Origin: Bdellovibrionales bacterium
GTDB taxonomy: Bacteria > Bdellovibrionota > Bdellovibrionia > Bdellovibrionales > Bdellovibrionaceae
Direction: 5' to 3'
Assembly (NCBI GenBank): GCA_027320785.1
Contig: DAHVKR010000053.1
Coordinates: forward strand, 1-7,704
Length of the DNA stretch: 7,704 bases
The notes beneath the pieces were generated by a model. That model saw nothing but the letters and a program-made list of their open reading frames with translations. It did no database searches and was not told the DNA's origin. Shown piece by piece: positions 1 through 6,026 of this stretch (its first letter is position 1; each line of letters opens with the position of its first letter). Both the position numbers and the translations under genes were made by a program.

Positions 1-1
1 C

Positions 2-1168
2 CTCGTGAATGTTCCCATCCCCGAAGCGCTTGATTTCTTAAATACTTATTTAACTCCTGAACATTTAAGTACTTTGAAGGATTATTACCTCTACTCAGCG
101 GCCAGCGATTTTATGGATGAGGGGTACCCAAACTTTTATAAAAAAGAATTCGATTTTCAGAAAAAGTTTTTTGGTGGGCCTCCCGTGCGTCCAGATTTAC
201 AAGAACGCTGTACGAGATCGGCGAGTTCGGGGTTTTCAAAAGAACTGGATCAAATTTTAATCGGTCGAATTTTCCCTGGTTTTAAAGAGGAAAAAGTAAA
301 AGAGCTCAGCCAGCATATACGGGATAGTATCCTGACAGGTCTTCAGAATAATACTTGGCTTTCTAAAAAATCGAAGGAAGAAGCTATTCATAAAATGAAA
401 GTGGCACGTTTACAGTTGGTACAACCTCAAACTGATAAGGAGTGGGATTTTATTCCCGTCCAAAAGTATACGACTAATCACTATTTGGAAAATCAAAGAA
501 TACGTGCTGAGGCTTCTTTCAATAAAAGAATGGAAGATCTCAAACAACCATCTAATCAAGATGCTTGGGGAATGTCTCCTTTAACAGTGAATGCCTACTA
601 CAGTGCCAGCGAAAACAAATTTGTCTTACCCATTGGAATTCTGCAGTACCCTTTCTTTGATAAGGATGGGGATATGATTGCCAACCTCGGTGCTGTGGGA
701 GCTGTGATGGGGCATGAAATGGGTCATGGCATTGATGATCAGGGCTCTAAATATGATGCTGAAGGAAAAGTAAATGACTGGATGGGCATGAAGGATAAGG
801 CTGAGTTTAGTCGCCGTGGTCAAAAAATGATCGAAGAGTTTAATAAAATTGGCCACAATGGGCAGTTAACTCAAGGAGAGAATATCGCGGATTTGGTCGG
901 CCTTACTTTCGCCTATCAAGCTGCCTTTCCGAAGGGTCAGGGAAGCTTAGAAGATAAAAAGCGATTTTTTGAAAGTTATGCGCGTCTTTGGTGTACAGTG
1001 GCTCGCCCTGACTATGCTAAAAAGCTTCTCAAAACAGACCCCCATGCGGCGACTTGGGCCCGTATCAACGAGCAGGTTAAAAATCAGCCAGGCTTTATGG
1101 AAGCTTTCAAGTGTCAGCCAGGTAACAAGCTTTACCTACCAGAAAAGGATCAGATTAAAATTTGGTAG
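2..1168 (+). CDS. M13-family zinc metallopeptidase (neprilysin/PepO-like), C-terminal part, 5' end outside window
   Basis: Members of peptidase family M13 are zinc endopeptidases that cut oligopeptides; bacterial ones are usually exported and about 650-700 residues long. Here only the last ~388 residues are visible. The frame is open to the left edge, so no start or signal sequence can be judged; the GTG at 5 is not a convincing start. Counting from that GTG, the substrate-binding NAYY lies at 196-199. The zinc motif HEMGH is at 237-241, followed by GIDDQG. The third ligand is in ENIAD at 292-296, with E292 as ligand and D296 as the supporting Asp. The transition-state His and substrate-binding Arg fall at H347 and R353 (DPH...RIN). 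The protein ends in the family's typical terminal Trp (KIW). All catalytic residues are present. One small deviation is ENIADLVG, where most members have ENIADxGG. The first ~130 residues match the helical M13_N cap. The next gene converges after only 19 bp, and I see no hairpin terminator between them. Confidence 0.95.
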   Translation, partial: LVNVPIPEALDFLNTYLTPEHLSTLKDYYLYSAASDFMDEGYPNFYKKEFDFQKKFFGGPPVRPDLQERCTRSASSGFSKELDQILIGRIFPGFKEEKVKELSQHIRDSILTGLQNNTWLSKKSKEEAIHKMKVARLQLVQPQTDKEWDFIPVQKYTTNHYLENQRIRAEASFNKRMEDLKQPSNQDAWGMSPLTVNAYYSASENKFVLPIGILQYPFFDKDGDMIANLGAVGAVMGHEMGHGIDDQGSKYDAEGKVNDWMGMKDKAEFSRRGQKMIEEFNKIGHNGQLTQGENIADLVGLTFAYQAAFPKGQGSLEDKKRFFESYARLWCTVARPDYAKKLLKTDPHAATWARINEQVKNQPGFMEAFKCQPGNKLYLPEKDQIKIW

Positions 1169-1187
1169 GAATAAGTCAGGAGAAATT

Positions 1188-2243
1188 TTAAGAAACGGTT
1201 CCCATTCGCTCTTTAATTTTCTTCATCAATCGAGCTTCAGCCTGGCGAACGGCTTCTCTCGTGATTTTATATTTTTCACCAATTTCTTGAAGTGTTAGAG
1301 GGTCATCGCTTAAGAGTCTTTCGTCCAAGATGATAGTTTCTTTTTCATTCAGTAAGGGACGAATCTCATCAATTTTTGATTTAAGGAGTTCAACCATTTC
1401 GGCTTGGGCCATCTTCTCATCTACAGGGAATTCTTCGTGTCCTTTTTGAAGATCTTGTAAGGTCAGTGAGCCATCATCACCTAATGGTTTATCTAAGCTG
1501 ACATCTCGTTGAGTGAGGCGGCTTTGCATACTTTCAACTTCTTCAATGGGAATACCGAGTTTTTCACTGATAGCTTCGGCACTGACAAGACCCATTTTTT
1601 CAAGCTCAGCTTTTTGTTTTTGAAGTTGGTAAAAAAGTTTTCGTTGGTTAGGTGTTGTTCCAATTTTAACCATGGAGAACTGTTTCATTAGATATTCTTG
1701 AATATAGCCACGGATCCACCAAACAGCATAGGTGATCAGACGTACTCCCTTGTAGGGATTGTACTCCTTCACAGCGTGCATAAGGCCCACATTACCTTCT
1801 TGGATCAGGTCAATCATCTTGGCCCCAAACTTGGAATATTCAGCGGCAATTTTCACAACAAAACGAAGGTTCGCTTTAACCAGTTCCTGGGCGGATTGAG
1901 AGTCTTTAGTTTCGAAGTAATGTTTTGCTACGATTTGCTCTTGCTCTCGAGTCATCACATTGTATTTACGGATTTCATTCAAATAGAGAATGAGGGGGTC
2001 CGTTGTGGCAAGACCTCTTTCACCAAGAGGAGCTAGGGTTTTGGCGGTATCGGGTCCTAAGGTTTCAGTAGACTCCGTTGAGTCAAAACCATCTGCCTCA
2101 GTTTCAGGTGTAGCTTTGAGTTCTTCATTTTCATCGACAAGAACAGCTGTTACCTTTCGATGGCTTGAGGCTTTCGACCTTTTCGGAGAGGCCTTCCGGC
2201 TTACCTTTTTAGCTGTTTTCTTCTTTTTAACGACTTTGGCCAT
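1188..2243 (-). CDS. rpoH: RNA polymerase sigma factor, RpoH/sigma-32 family, with long Lys-rich N-terminal extension
   Basis: Group 3 sigma factor that directs RNA polymerase to heat-shock-type promoters in the best-known members; the regulon here is inferred. In this 351-residue protein, region 1.2 starts near 81 (DPLILYLNEI). Region 2.1 is 121-140 (LVKANLRFVVKIA) and 2.2 is 145-163 (DLIQEGNVGLMHAV). Region 2.3/2.4 is 169-185 (TYAVWWIRGYIQ), and the RpoH box is near 200-211 (QRKLFYQLQKQK; RpoH proteins have QRKLFFNLR). Region 4.2, a helix-turn-helix, is 317-345 (LQEIGEKYKITREAVRQ). E. coli RpoH has 284 residues. The excess is mostly the first ~67 residues: 1-30 hold 14 Lys/Arg, then 37-60 are acidic. 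The ATG at 2243 is preceded by GGGGTG at 2248-2253 at good spacing. It lies 13 bp after the small PHA-like gene and is probably co-transcribed with it. The family call is strong; equivalence to E. coli RpoH rather than a paralogous RpoH-like factor is less certain. Confidence 0.9.
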   Translation of the reverse strand: MAKVVKKKKTAKKVSRKASPKRSKASSHRKVTAVLVDENEELKATPETEADGFDSTESTETLGPDTAKTLAPLGERGLATTDPLILYLNEIRKYNVMTREQEQIVAKHYFETKDSQSAQELVKANLRFVVKIAAEYSKFGAKMIDLIQEGNVGLMHAVKEYNPYKGVRLITYAVWWIRGYIQEYLMKQFSMVKIGTTPNQRKLFYQLQKQKAELEKMGLVSAEAISEKLGIPIEEVESMQSRLTQRDVSLDKPLGDDGSLTLQDLQKGHEEFPVDEKMAQAEMVELLKSKIDEIRPLLNEKETIILDERLLSDDPLTLQEIGEKYKITREAVRQAEARLMKKIKERMGTVS

Positions 2244-2256
2244 TCAACACCCCGTT

Positions 2257-2562
2257 TTAACCGAGATGCTTACTAAATAGCTTCACCAGGGACTCTGTTA
2301 TTTTGCCTTTAAAAGGAGTTAGGAGCAGGGGAAGGTCAACCGTAACAGAAATAAGGGATCCGGAGCCTTTGGAGCTGACTTGGAGGTCCGCTTTGAACTG
2401 GGAGCCTTTAATTTTGCAAGTTTTAGAGGCAGAGTCGAAACTGCAGTCAATTTTAGGGTCATATTTTTTCAGCTCATCGCCTTTAGATAGGACTTGCTGG
2501 ACCTTTTCGAAGGCTTCGTCGACCGGCTGCTTCACATCGTGGTTAATCGTAAACTTACCCAT
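2257..2562 (-). CDS. Small polyhydroxyalkanoic-acid-system (PHA_gran_rgn-like) family protein
   Basis: This 101-residue protein has no signal peptide or membrane segment. Its C-terminal half, with the alternating strand pattern ISVTVDLPLLLTPFKGKI followed by an amphipathic helix ending SKHLG, resembles the small PHA-granule-region family (about 90-100 residues, typical ending L-x-x-LLxPFKGxIExxI...L). The N-terminal FTINHDVKQPVDEAFEKVQQVL also fits that family's opening strand plus helix. The family is named from proximity to polyhydroxyalkanoate genes; its biochemical role is not established and no PHA gene is visible here, so the function stays open. The ATG at 2562 has a GAGGAAAG Shine-Dalgarno 5-8 bases upstream. 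It is the first gene of a two-gene minus-strand unit with the sigma factor 13 bp downstream, which hints at shared expression, possibly under stress. The alternative is a distant START/SRPBCC-like small protein. Confidence 0.65.
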   Translation of the reverse strand: MGKFTINHDVKQPVDEAFEKVQQVLSKGDELKKYDPKIDCSFDSASKTCKIKGSQFKADLQVSSKGSGSLISVTVDLPLLLTPFKGKITESLVKLFSKHLG

Positions 2563-2633
2563 AAGTCTTTCCTCTATATGATATTAATTAGTGGTTTTTG
2601 ACTCTGGATTCAAGCTATGAGAGCCTAACGCGC
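2563..2633. promoter_or_regulatory. Divergent intergenic region driving the PHA-like/sigma unit (-) and aspS (+)
   Basis: These 71 bp lie between two genes reading away from each other, so both promoters should be here or just inside the coding ends. It has an AT-rich core at 2576-2590. On the plus strand TATGAT (2577-2582) is a 5/6 match to a -10 box, but the best -35 at proper spacing, TTACCC (2555-2560), is weak. On the minus strand TTGAAT and TAATTA stand 17 bp apart, with a weak -10. No single sigma-70 promoter is convincing, so the region is inferred mainly from gene arrangement. Confidence 0.35.
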
Positions 2634-4466
2634 ATGGCCTCACAAAAATTTGTAAAAGAACTAAAGCGTACGCACTACTGTGGACAACTCTCAGTGGATG
2701 TCGTGGGACAAAAAGTTGTTCTCATGGGTTGGGTCAACACTCGACGGGATCACGGCTCTTTGATCTTTATCGATCTGCGAGACCGCGAAGGAATTGTGCA
2801 AGTTGTTTTGGATCCTAAAAAAGCCGAGACAGCTTCGGCCAAAGATCTTCGAGGTGAGTTTGTTTTAGCCCTCGAGGGGATCGTCCGTAAAAGACCTGAT
2901 GGTATGAAGAATGCCAAAATTAAAACGGGTGAGATTGAAATCGAAGCGACTCGCTGTGAAATTTTAAATGAGTCGGCTGTGCCGCCTTTCCAGATTGATG
3001 ATCCCAATGTGGGCGAGGTTTTGCGCTTGAAGTATCGCTACCTGGATTTACGTTCACCAGTTTTGCAAAAAAGCTTGATGGTTCGTCATCAAGTCTTGCA
3101 GCTCGTTCGAAAATTTTTGAGTGAAAATCATTTTGTGGAAGTTGAAACTCCCATTCTTTATAAAAGTACTCCAGAGGGAGCACGTGACTATTTAGTTCCC
3201 TCGCGCGTGAACCCTGGAACTTTTTACGCACTTCCGCAGTCTCCTCAAACTTTGAAGCAGCTTCTAATGATTGCTAATTTCGATCGTTATTTTCAAATCG
3301 CACGATGTTTTCGTGATGAAGATTTGCGAGCTGATCGTCAGCCGGAGTTCTCTCAAATTGATATCGAGATGAGCTTCATCGATGTCGAAGATATTATCGA
3401 GATCAACGAAAAACTTCTTCGCACAATTTGGAAGGAAGTAAAAGGCATTGATGTTGGATCTATTCCACGCATGACTTATCAAGAGGCCATGGATCGCTAT
3501 GGGTCCGATAAACCAGACACGCGTTTTGGAATGGAAATTAAAGACCTGGGGTCTATTGTTCAAGGCTCGGGCTTTAAAGTTTTTGATGATACCTTGTCTC
3601 GAGGCGGAATGATTCGAGGAATTCCTGTTCCGACAGGGGCTACTTTTTCAAGAGCTCAATTGGACAAGTTAACGGATATGGCCAAAAAGGCAGGAGCAAA
3701 AGGCCTTGTTTGGATCAAGTGGGATGCTGAAAATGTAACCTCATCTGTTTCTAAATTTTTCTCTCCTGAAAAGTTAAAAGAAATGATGGTGGCAACAGGG
3801 GCGAAGCAAGGTGATGCGACTCTTGTTGTGGCTGATGATTTTGATGTGATGTGTGCGGCCTTAAACTCATTACGACTTCATTTAGGTCGAGAGTTGAAGC
3901 AGGTGGATCATTCGCAATACCGTTTTCTCTGGGTGACAGACTTTCCATTACTGGAGTATTCACCTGATGAAAAGCGTTGGGTGGCTCGACATCATCCGTT
4001 TACATCTCCACAAGATCAGTCCTATGACGATCTGCTGAACCAGAATGAAAAAAAATACGGCAAAATGCTCGCTAAAGCCTATGACCTCGTTTGCAATGGT
4101 TACGAGATGGGTGGCGGTAGTATCCGGATTTATCGAAATGAAATTCAGCAGGCTATGTTTAAGGTTCTCGGGATGAGTCCTGAAGAGACTCAGCACAAGT
4201 TTGGTTTCTTTTTAGAGGCTTTAAGATATGGGACACCACCTCATGGTGGAATTGCTTGGGGTTTGGACCGTCTGGTGATGCTTCTTTGTCAAACAGACGC
4301 AATCCGAGAAGTGATTGCGTTTCCAAAGACTGCGAAGGCAACAGATCTGATGGCAGACTGCCCGAGTGAGGTTCACCGTGACCAGTTAGTCGAGGTGGGA
4401 ATCCGTTTGAGTCCACAGGCAGAGAAGCATTTAGAGGATCTACATAAATCTGATCATAACAGCTAA
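2634..4466 (+). CDS. aspS: Aspartyl-tRNA synthetase, bacterial type, probably non-discriminating
   Basis: Class IIb synthetase that charges tRNA-Asp with aspartate; non-discriminating forms also charge tRNA-Asn for later amidation by GatCAB. The domain order is full. An N-terminal OB-fold anticodon domain (about 14-115, [22 protein letters not shown]) is followed by the linker RYLDLR. Class II motif 1 is FVEVETPIL. The Asp-site loop is [12 protein letters not shown] with K208, and motif 2 is [14 protein letters not shown] starting at F226. The bacterial GAD insertion follows, then GGGSIRI and motif 3 GLDRLVML with R546. The length is 610 residues, close to 590 in E. coli. I chose the ATG at 2634 because conserved sequence begins soon after and GAGAG sits 10 bases upstream. 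An in-frame TTG at 2598 would add 12 unconserved residues without a good ribosome site. H40 and G90 occupy the two positions where the discriminating E. coli enzyme has Leu30 and Lys81 and the Pseudomonas non-discriminating enzyme has His31 and Gly83. Confidence 0.97.
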   Translation: MASQKFVKELKRTHYCGQLSVDVVGQKVVLMGWVNTRRDHGSLIFIDLRDREGIVQVVLDPKKAETASAKDLRGEFVLALEGIVRKRPDGMKNAKIKTGEIEIEATRCEILNESAVPPFQIDDPNVGEVLRLKYRYLDLRSPVLQKSLMVRHQVLQLVRKFLSENHFVEVETPILYKSTPEGARDYLVPSRVNPGTFYALPQSPQTLKQLLMIANFDRYFQIARCFRDEDLRADRQPEFSQIDIEMSFIDVEDIIEINEKLLRTIWKEVKGIDVGSIPRMTYQEAMDRYGSDKPDTRFGMEIKDLGSIVQGSGFKVFDDTLSRGGMIRGIPVPTGATFSRAQLDKLTDMAKKAGAKGLVWIKWDAENVTSSVSKFFSPEKLKEMMVATGAKQGDATLVVADDFDVMCAALNSLRLHLGRELKQVDHSQYRFLWVTDFPLLEYSPDEKRWVARHHPFTSPQDQSYDDLLNQNEKKYGKMLAKAYDLVCNGYEMGGGSIRIYRNEIQQAMFKVLGMSPEETQHKFGFFLEALRYGTPPHGGIAWGLDRLVMLLCQTDAIREVIAFPKTAKATDLMADCPSEVHRDQLVEVGIRLSPQAEKHLEDLHKSDHNS

Positions 4467-4494
4467 TCCTTAGTCTAGTTCTGGACGGGACGTC

Positions 4495-4521
4495 TCAAGC
4501 TGAAACAATTTAAACCGATAA
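4495..4521 (+). promoter_or_regulatory. Candidate FliA (sigma-28) promoter upstream of the small unknown gene
   Basis: TCAAGCTG (4495-4502) and ACCGATAA (4514-4521) are separated by exactly 11 bases. The FliA consensus is TAAAGTTT-N11-GCCGATAA, with TCAAG also common at -35 in pseudomonads. The -10 matches 7 of 8 and the -35 matches 5 of 8 against the enteric form, and TCAAG is intact. Predicted transcription start is near 4528-4530, about 50 bases ahead of the chosen ATG at 4582. This is a pattern match only; no expression evidence can be seen here. Confidence 0.5.
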
Positions 4522-4570
4522 GGGGTTAAGGGACTCATGATGAGTTCCATGAAAATTTTCCAGTCAACAC

Positions 4571-4578
4571 AGGAGGTG
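4571..4578 (+). promoter_or_regulatory. Strong Shine-Dalgarno that decides the start at 4582
   Basis: AGGAGGTG is a full-length match to the anti-Shine-Dalgarno, and AGGAGG ends 5 bases before the ATG at 4582. It supports that ATG over the in-frame ATGs at 4537, 4540 and 4549. Those have only AAGGGA very close upstream and would lie almost at the predicted transcription start. Confidence 0.8.
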
Positions 4579-4581
4579 TTT

Positions 4582-4983
4582 ATGGAAAAAATCAGTAAAA
4601 TCTTACCACCCAGTGCGCGTACGCAAAGCTACGATAATTCGCGAGCTTTACCCGTGCGACCCGGAGCTCCTACCTTGGGGCGTCCTATGGCGAAACCGAT
4701 TGAAATCGAAGATCGAATGACTCTTTCGGATCAAATGGTATCTCCGATTATGGATGGGGATACGCTCCCTTCGAAGAGTCCAGCGCATACAACTTATAAG
4801 CCGACAGGCACAGTTAAAAGTGATCTTGTCAAAGAGATGGCGAATCAGTTTTTTGCGCATCGAAATCCGAAGGAAGTGGCTCGACAGTCCAGTCGAACTC
4901 ACTCTGAAGAATTGGCTTCGGAAACTCAGTCTTCGACAGGCTCGAGCGTGAACCCAGAGTCCTCTAGAGAAGCAAGTTTATAA
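4582..4983 (+). CDS. Hypothetical 133-residue hydrophilic, probably disordered protein
   Basis: I do not recognise a family. The protein opens MEKISKILPPSARTQS, then has a Pro/Gly/Arg-rich stretch (PVRPGAPTLGRPMAKP, about 25-40). A charged segment follows (EIEDRMTLSDQM). One likely helix lies around 78-97 (VKSDLVKEMANQFFAHRNP). The last ~35 residues are a Ser/Thr/Glu-rich tail. No signal peptide, membrane segment or Cys is visible, so a soluble cytoplasmic protein is likely, perhaps a binding partner or regulator that folds on contact. It follows aspS by 115 bp on the same strand but appears to have its own FliA-like promoter. Its last 58 bp overlap the end of the ATPase gene on the other strand. 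The start at 4582 is chosen for its perfect ribosome site. Being real is supported by that site and the promoter match, not by homology. Confidence 0.7.
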   Translation: MEKISKILPPSARTQSYDNSRALPVRPGAPTLGRPMAKPIEIEDRMTLSDQMVSPIMDGDTLPSKSPAHTTYKPTGTVKSDLVKEMANQFFAHRNPKEVARQSSRTHSEELASETQSSTGSSVNPESSREASL

Positions 4984-6026
4984 AGCCCCTTGAAGCGACG
5001 TTCTCCTCTGGAGTTGCGCTCTGTCACCAGGATAAAATGAAGACTGAGAAAAATCAGTCGACGAATGGCAGACAAATTCCACTGGGGCGCGCCTAGTTGG
5101 ACGAGCATTTCGAGTCTGATCAAGGCTTCGTGTGGACTTTGAGCATGAAGAGTTCCGAAGCTACCAGCGTGCCCAGTTGAGAGCATCATTAAGAAGTCTT
5201 TGGCTTCAGTGCTCCGAATTTCTCCCATGACCAGTCGGTCAGGACGCAGCCTGAGAGATCGACGAATTAAATCTTGTTGTGCGACATGTGTTAGTTGTCC
5301 ATAAGGATCTTCTCGTGTGAGAAGTTTAAGTGAACAATCATTAGGTAAAATAAGTTCAGAGCAATCTTCAATGAGAACAGCACGTTCTGAAGAGGAAAGC
5401 ATTTGTAGACATGCGTTTGCAATGGATGTTTTTCCGGATCCTGTTTCCCCGATAATAAGGAAGTTTTTTTTATCTTGAATGAGAGCTTTGAGAGTTTCGG
5501 CTTGATGTTCTGTACACCATTTATTTTCAGCAAGCCTATTAAAGTCCCATGCAGTGCGAGGGTGCCGTCGTAAAGAAAGAGCCGCGTATTTTGAGGTCAG
5601 ACACTTATCGACAAGAGTCACTCGGAAGTCTAAAAACTTACCTTCTAGATAGGGGTGGTTCAAACTAAGGTGCGCTCCTGATTTTTGGGAGATTCTTTCT
5701 AGAATATTGGCATAACTACTTTCTGATAAAAAAGAATCATGATGTTGATAAAGGATGCCTCCTTTTTCATACCAAATAGAGTTGGGTGCATTCACAAGAA
5801 TTTCAGTGAGAGCCTCATTTTCTATCAACTCATGGAGAGGACCCCACTCAAAAAATTCTCTTGAAAGGCGCTCTTGAACAGTGAGTGGATTTAATTTCAA
5901 AATTTCTTTTTGTAAAAAAGATTGAAACTCTGTGTTTTGTGACTCGTCTTCGATAAAACGAGCATGGGCAGCCTCTGCCCATTTTTTTTGAATATCCAAA
6001 TATAAATCAGAGAGAGGTGCTGACAT
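4926..6026 (-). CDS. cpaF: CpaF/TadA-type secretion ATPase (VirB11/GspE superfamily)
   Basis: Hexameric cytoplasmic ATPase of the kind that powers assembly of Tad/Flp pili and related secretion systems. In the 366 residues the N-terminal domain (about 55-155) carries the typical GPLHELIENEALTEILVNAPNSIWYEKGG opening. Walker A is GETGSGKT at 193-200 with K199. The Asp box is LIEDCSEL at 218-225. The Walker B region, RLVMGEI, has E269. The His box GHAGSFGTLHAQSP is at 285-298. All catalytic motifs are intact. It is on the short side for CpaF, mainly through a short N-terminal helical part. The ATG at 6026 has GAGGAG (6033-6038) six bases upstream. The gene overlaps the secretin gene by 20 bp, so translation is probably coupled. 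It is the last gene of its unit, with no tadB or tadC after it. The Tad assignment rests on motif style plus the adjacent secretin; a VirB11-like role in another system is less likely. Confidence 0.9.
   Translation of the reverse strand: MSAPLSDLYLDIQKKWAEAAHARFIEDESQNTEFQSFLQKEILKLNPLTVQERLSREFFEWGPLHELIENEALTEILVNAPNSIWYEKGGILYQHHDSFLSESSYANILERISQKSGAHLSLNHPYLEGKFLDFRVTLVDKCLTSKYAALSLRRHPRTAWDFNRLAENKWCTEHQAETLKALIQDKKNFLIIGETGSGKTSIANACLQMLSSSERAVLIEDCSELILPNDCSLKLLTREDPYGQLTHVAQQDLIRRSLRLRPDRLVMGEIRSTEAKDFLMMLSTGHAGSFGTLHAQSPHEALIRLEMLVQLGAPQWNLSAIRRLIFLSLHFILVTERNSRGERRFKGLYKLASLEDSGFTLEPVED

Noticed and set aside
1169..1187. Possible bidirectional terminator between the peptidase and sigma genes
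   Set aside because: The 19-bp gap and its flanks contain no inverted repeat with a T-run that I can identify.
1990..2280. 96-codon open frame on the plus strand opposite the sigma factor N-terminus
   Set aside because: It lies antisense to well-supported coding sequence, has low-complexity Ser/Phe/Leu-rich content and no supporting ribosome site or family resemblance.
2598..2633. Upstream TTG start for aspS adding 12 residues
   Set aside because: It has no good ribosome site and the added residues do not resemble the synthetase N-terminus; the ATG at 2634 fits better.
4467..4494. Intrinsic terminator after aspS
   Set aside because: Only short, imperfect inverted segments such as GACGTC are present, with no stable stem plus T-tract.
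4487..4501. GG-N10-GC spacing resembling a sigma-54 promoter (GG at 4487-4488, GC at 4499-4500)
   Set aside because: Only the near-invariant GG and GC plus a few other positions match; the TT of the -12 element is missing. The overlapping FliA-type match is much better.
4537..4581. Earlier ATG starts (4537, 4540, 4549) for the small unknown gene
   Set aside because: The ribosome site ahead of them is weak and too close, while the ATG at 4582 has AGGAGGTG; they would also lie almost at the predicted transcription start.
5464..5471. Run of eight A on the ATPase coding strand, forming a possible A-AAA-AAC slippery site just after residue 185
   Set aside because: A shift here would truncate the protein before Walker A, no stimulatory hairpin is evident, and the zero frame encodes a complete ATPase. 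The Lys-Lys-Asn codons explain the run.
5291..5533. 80-codon minus-strand open frame inside the ATPase gene
   Set aside because: It is an alternative frame of the Walker A region on the same strand; its composition looks non-coding and the ATPase frame is intact.
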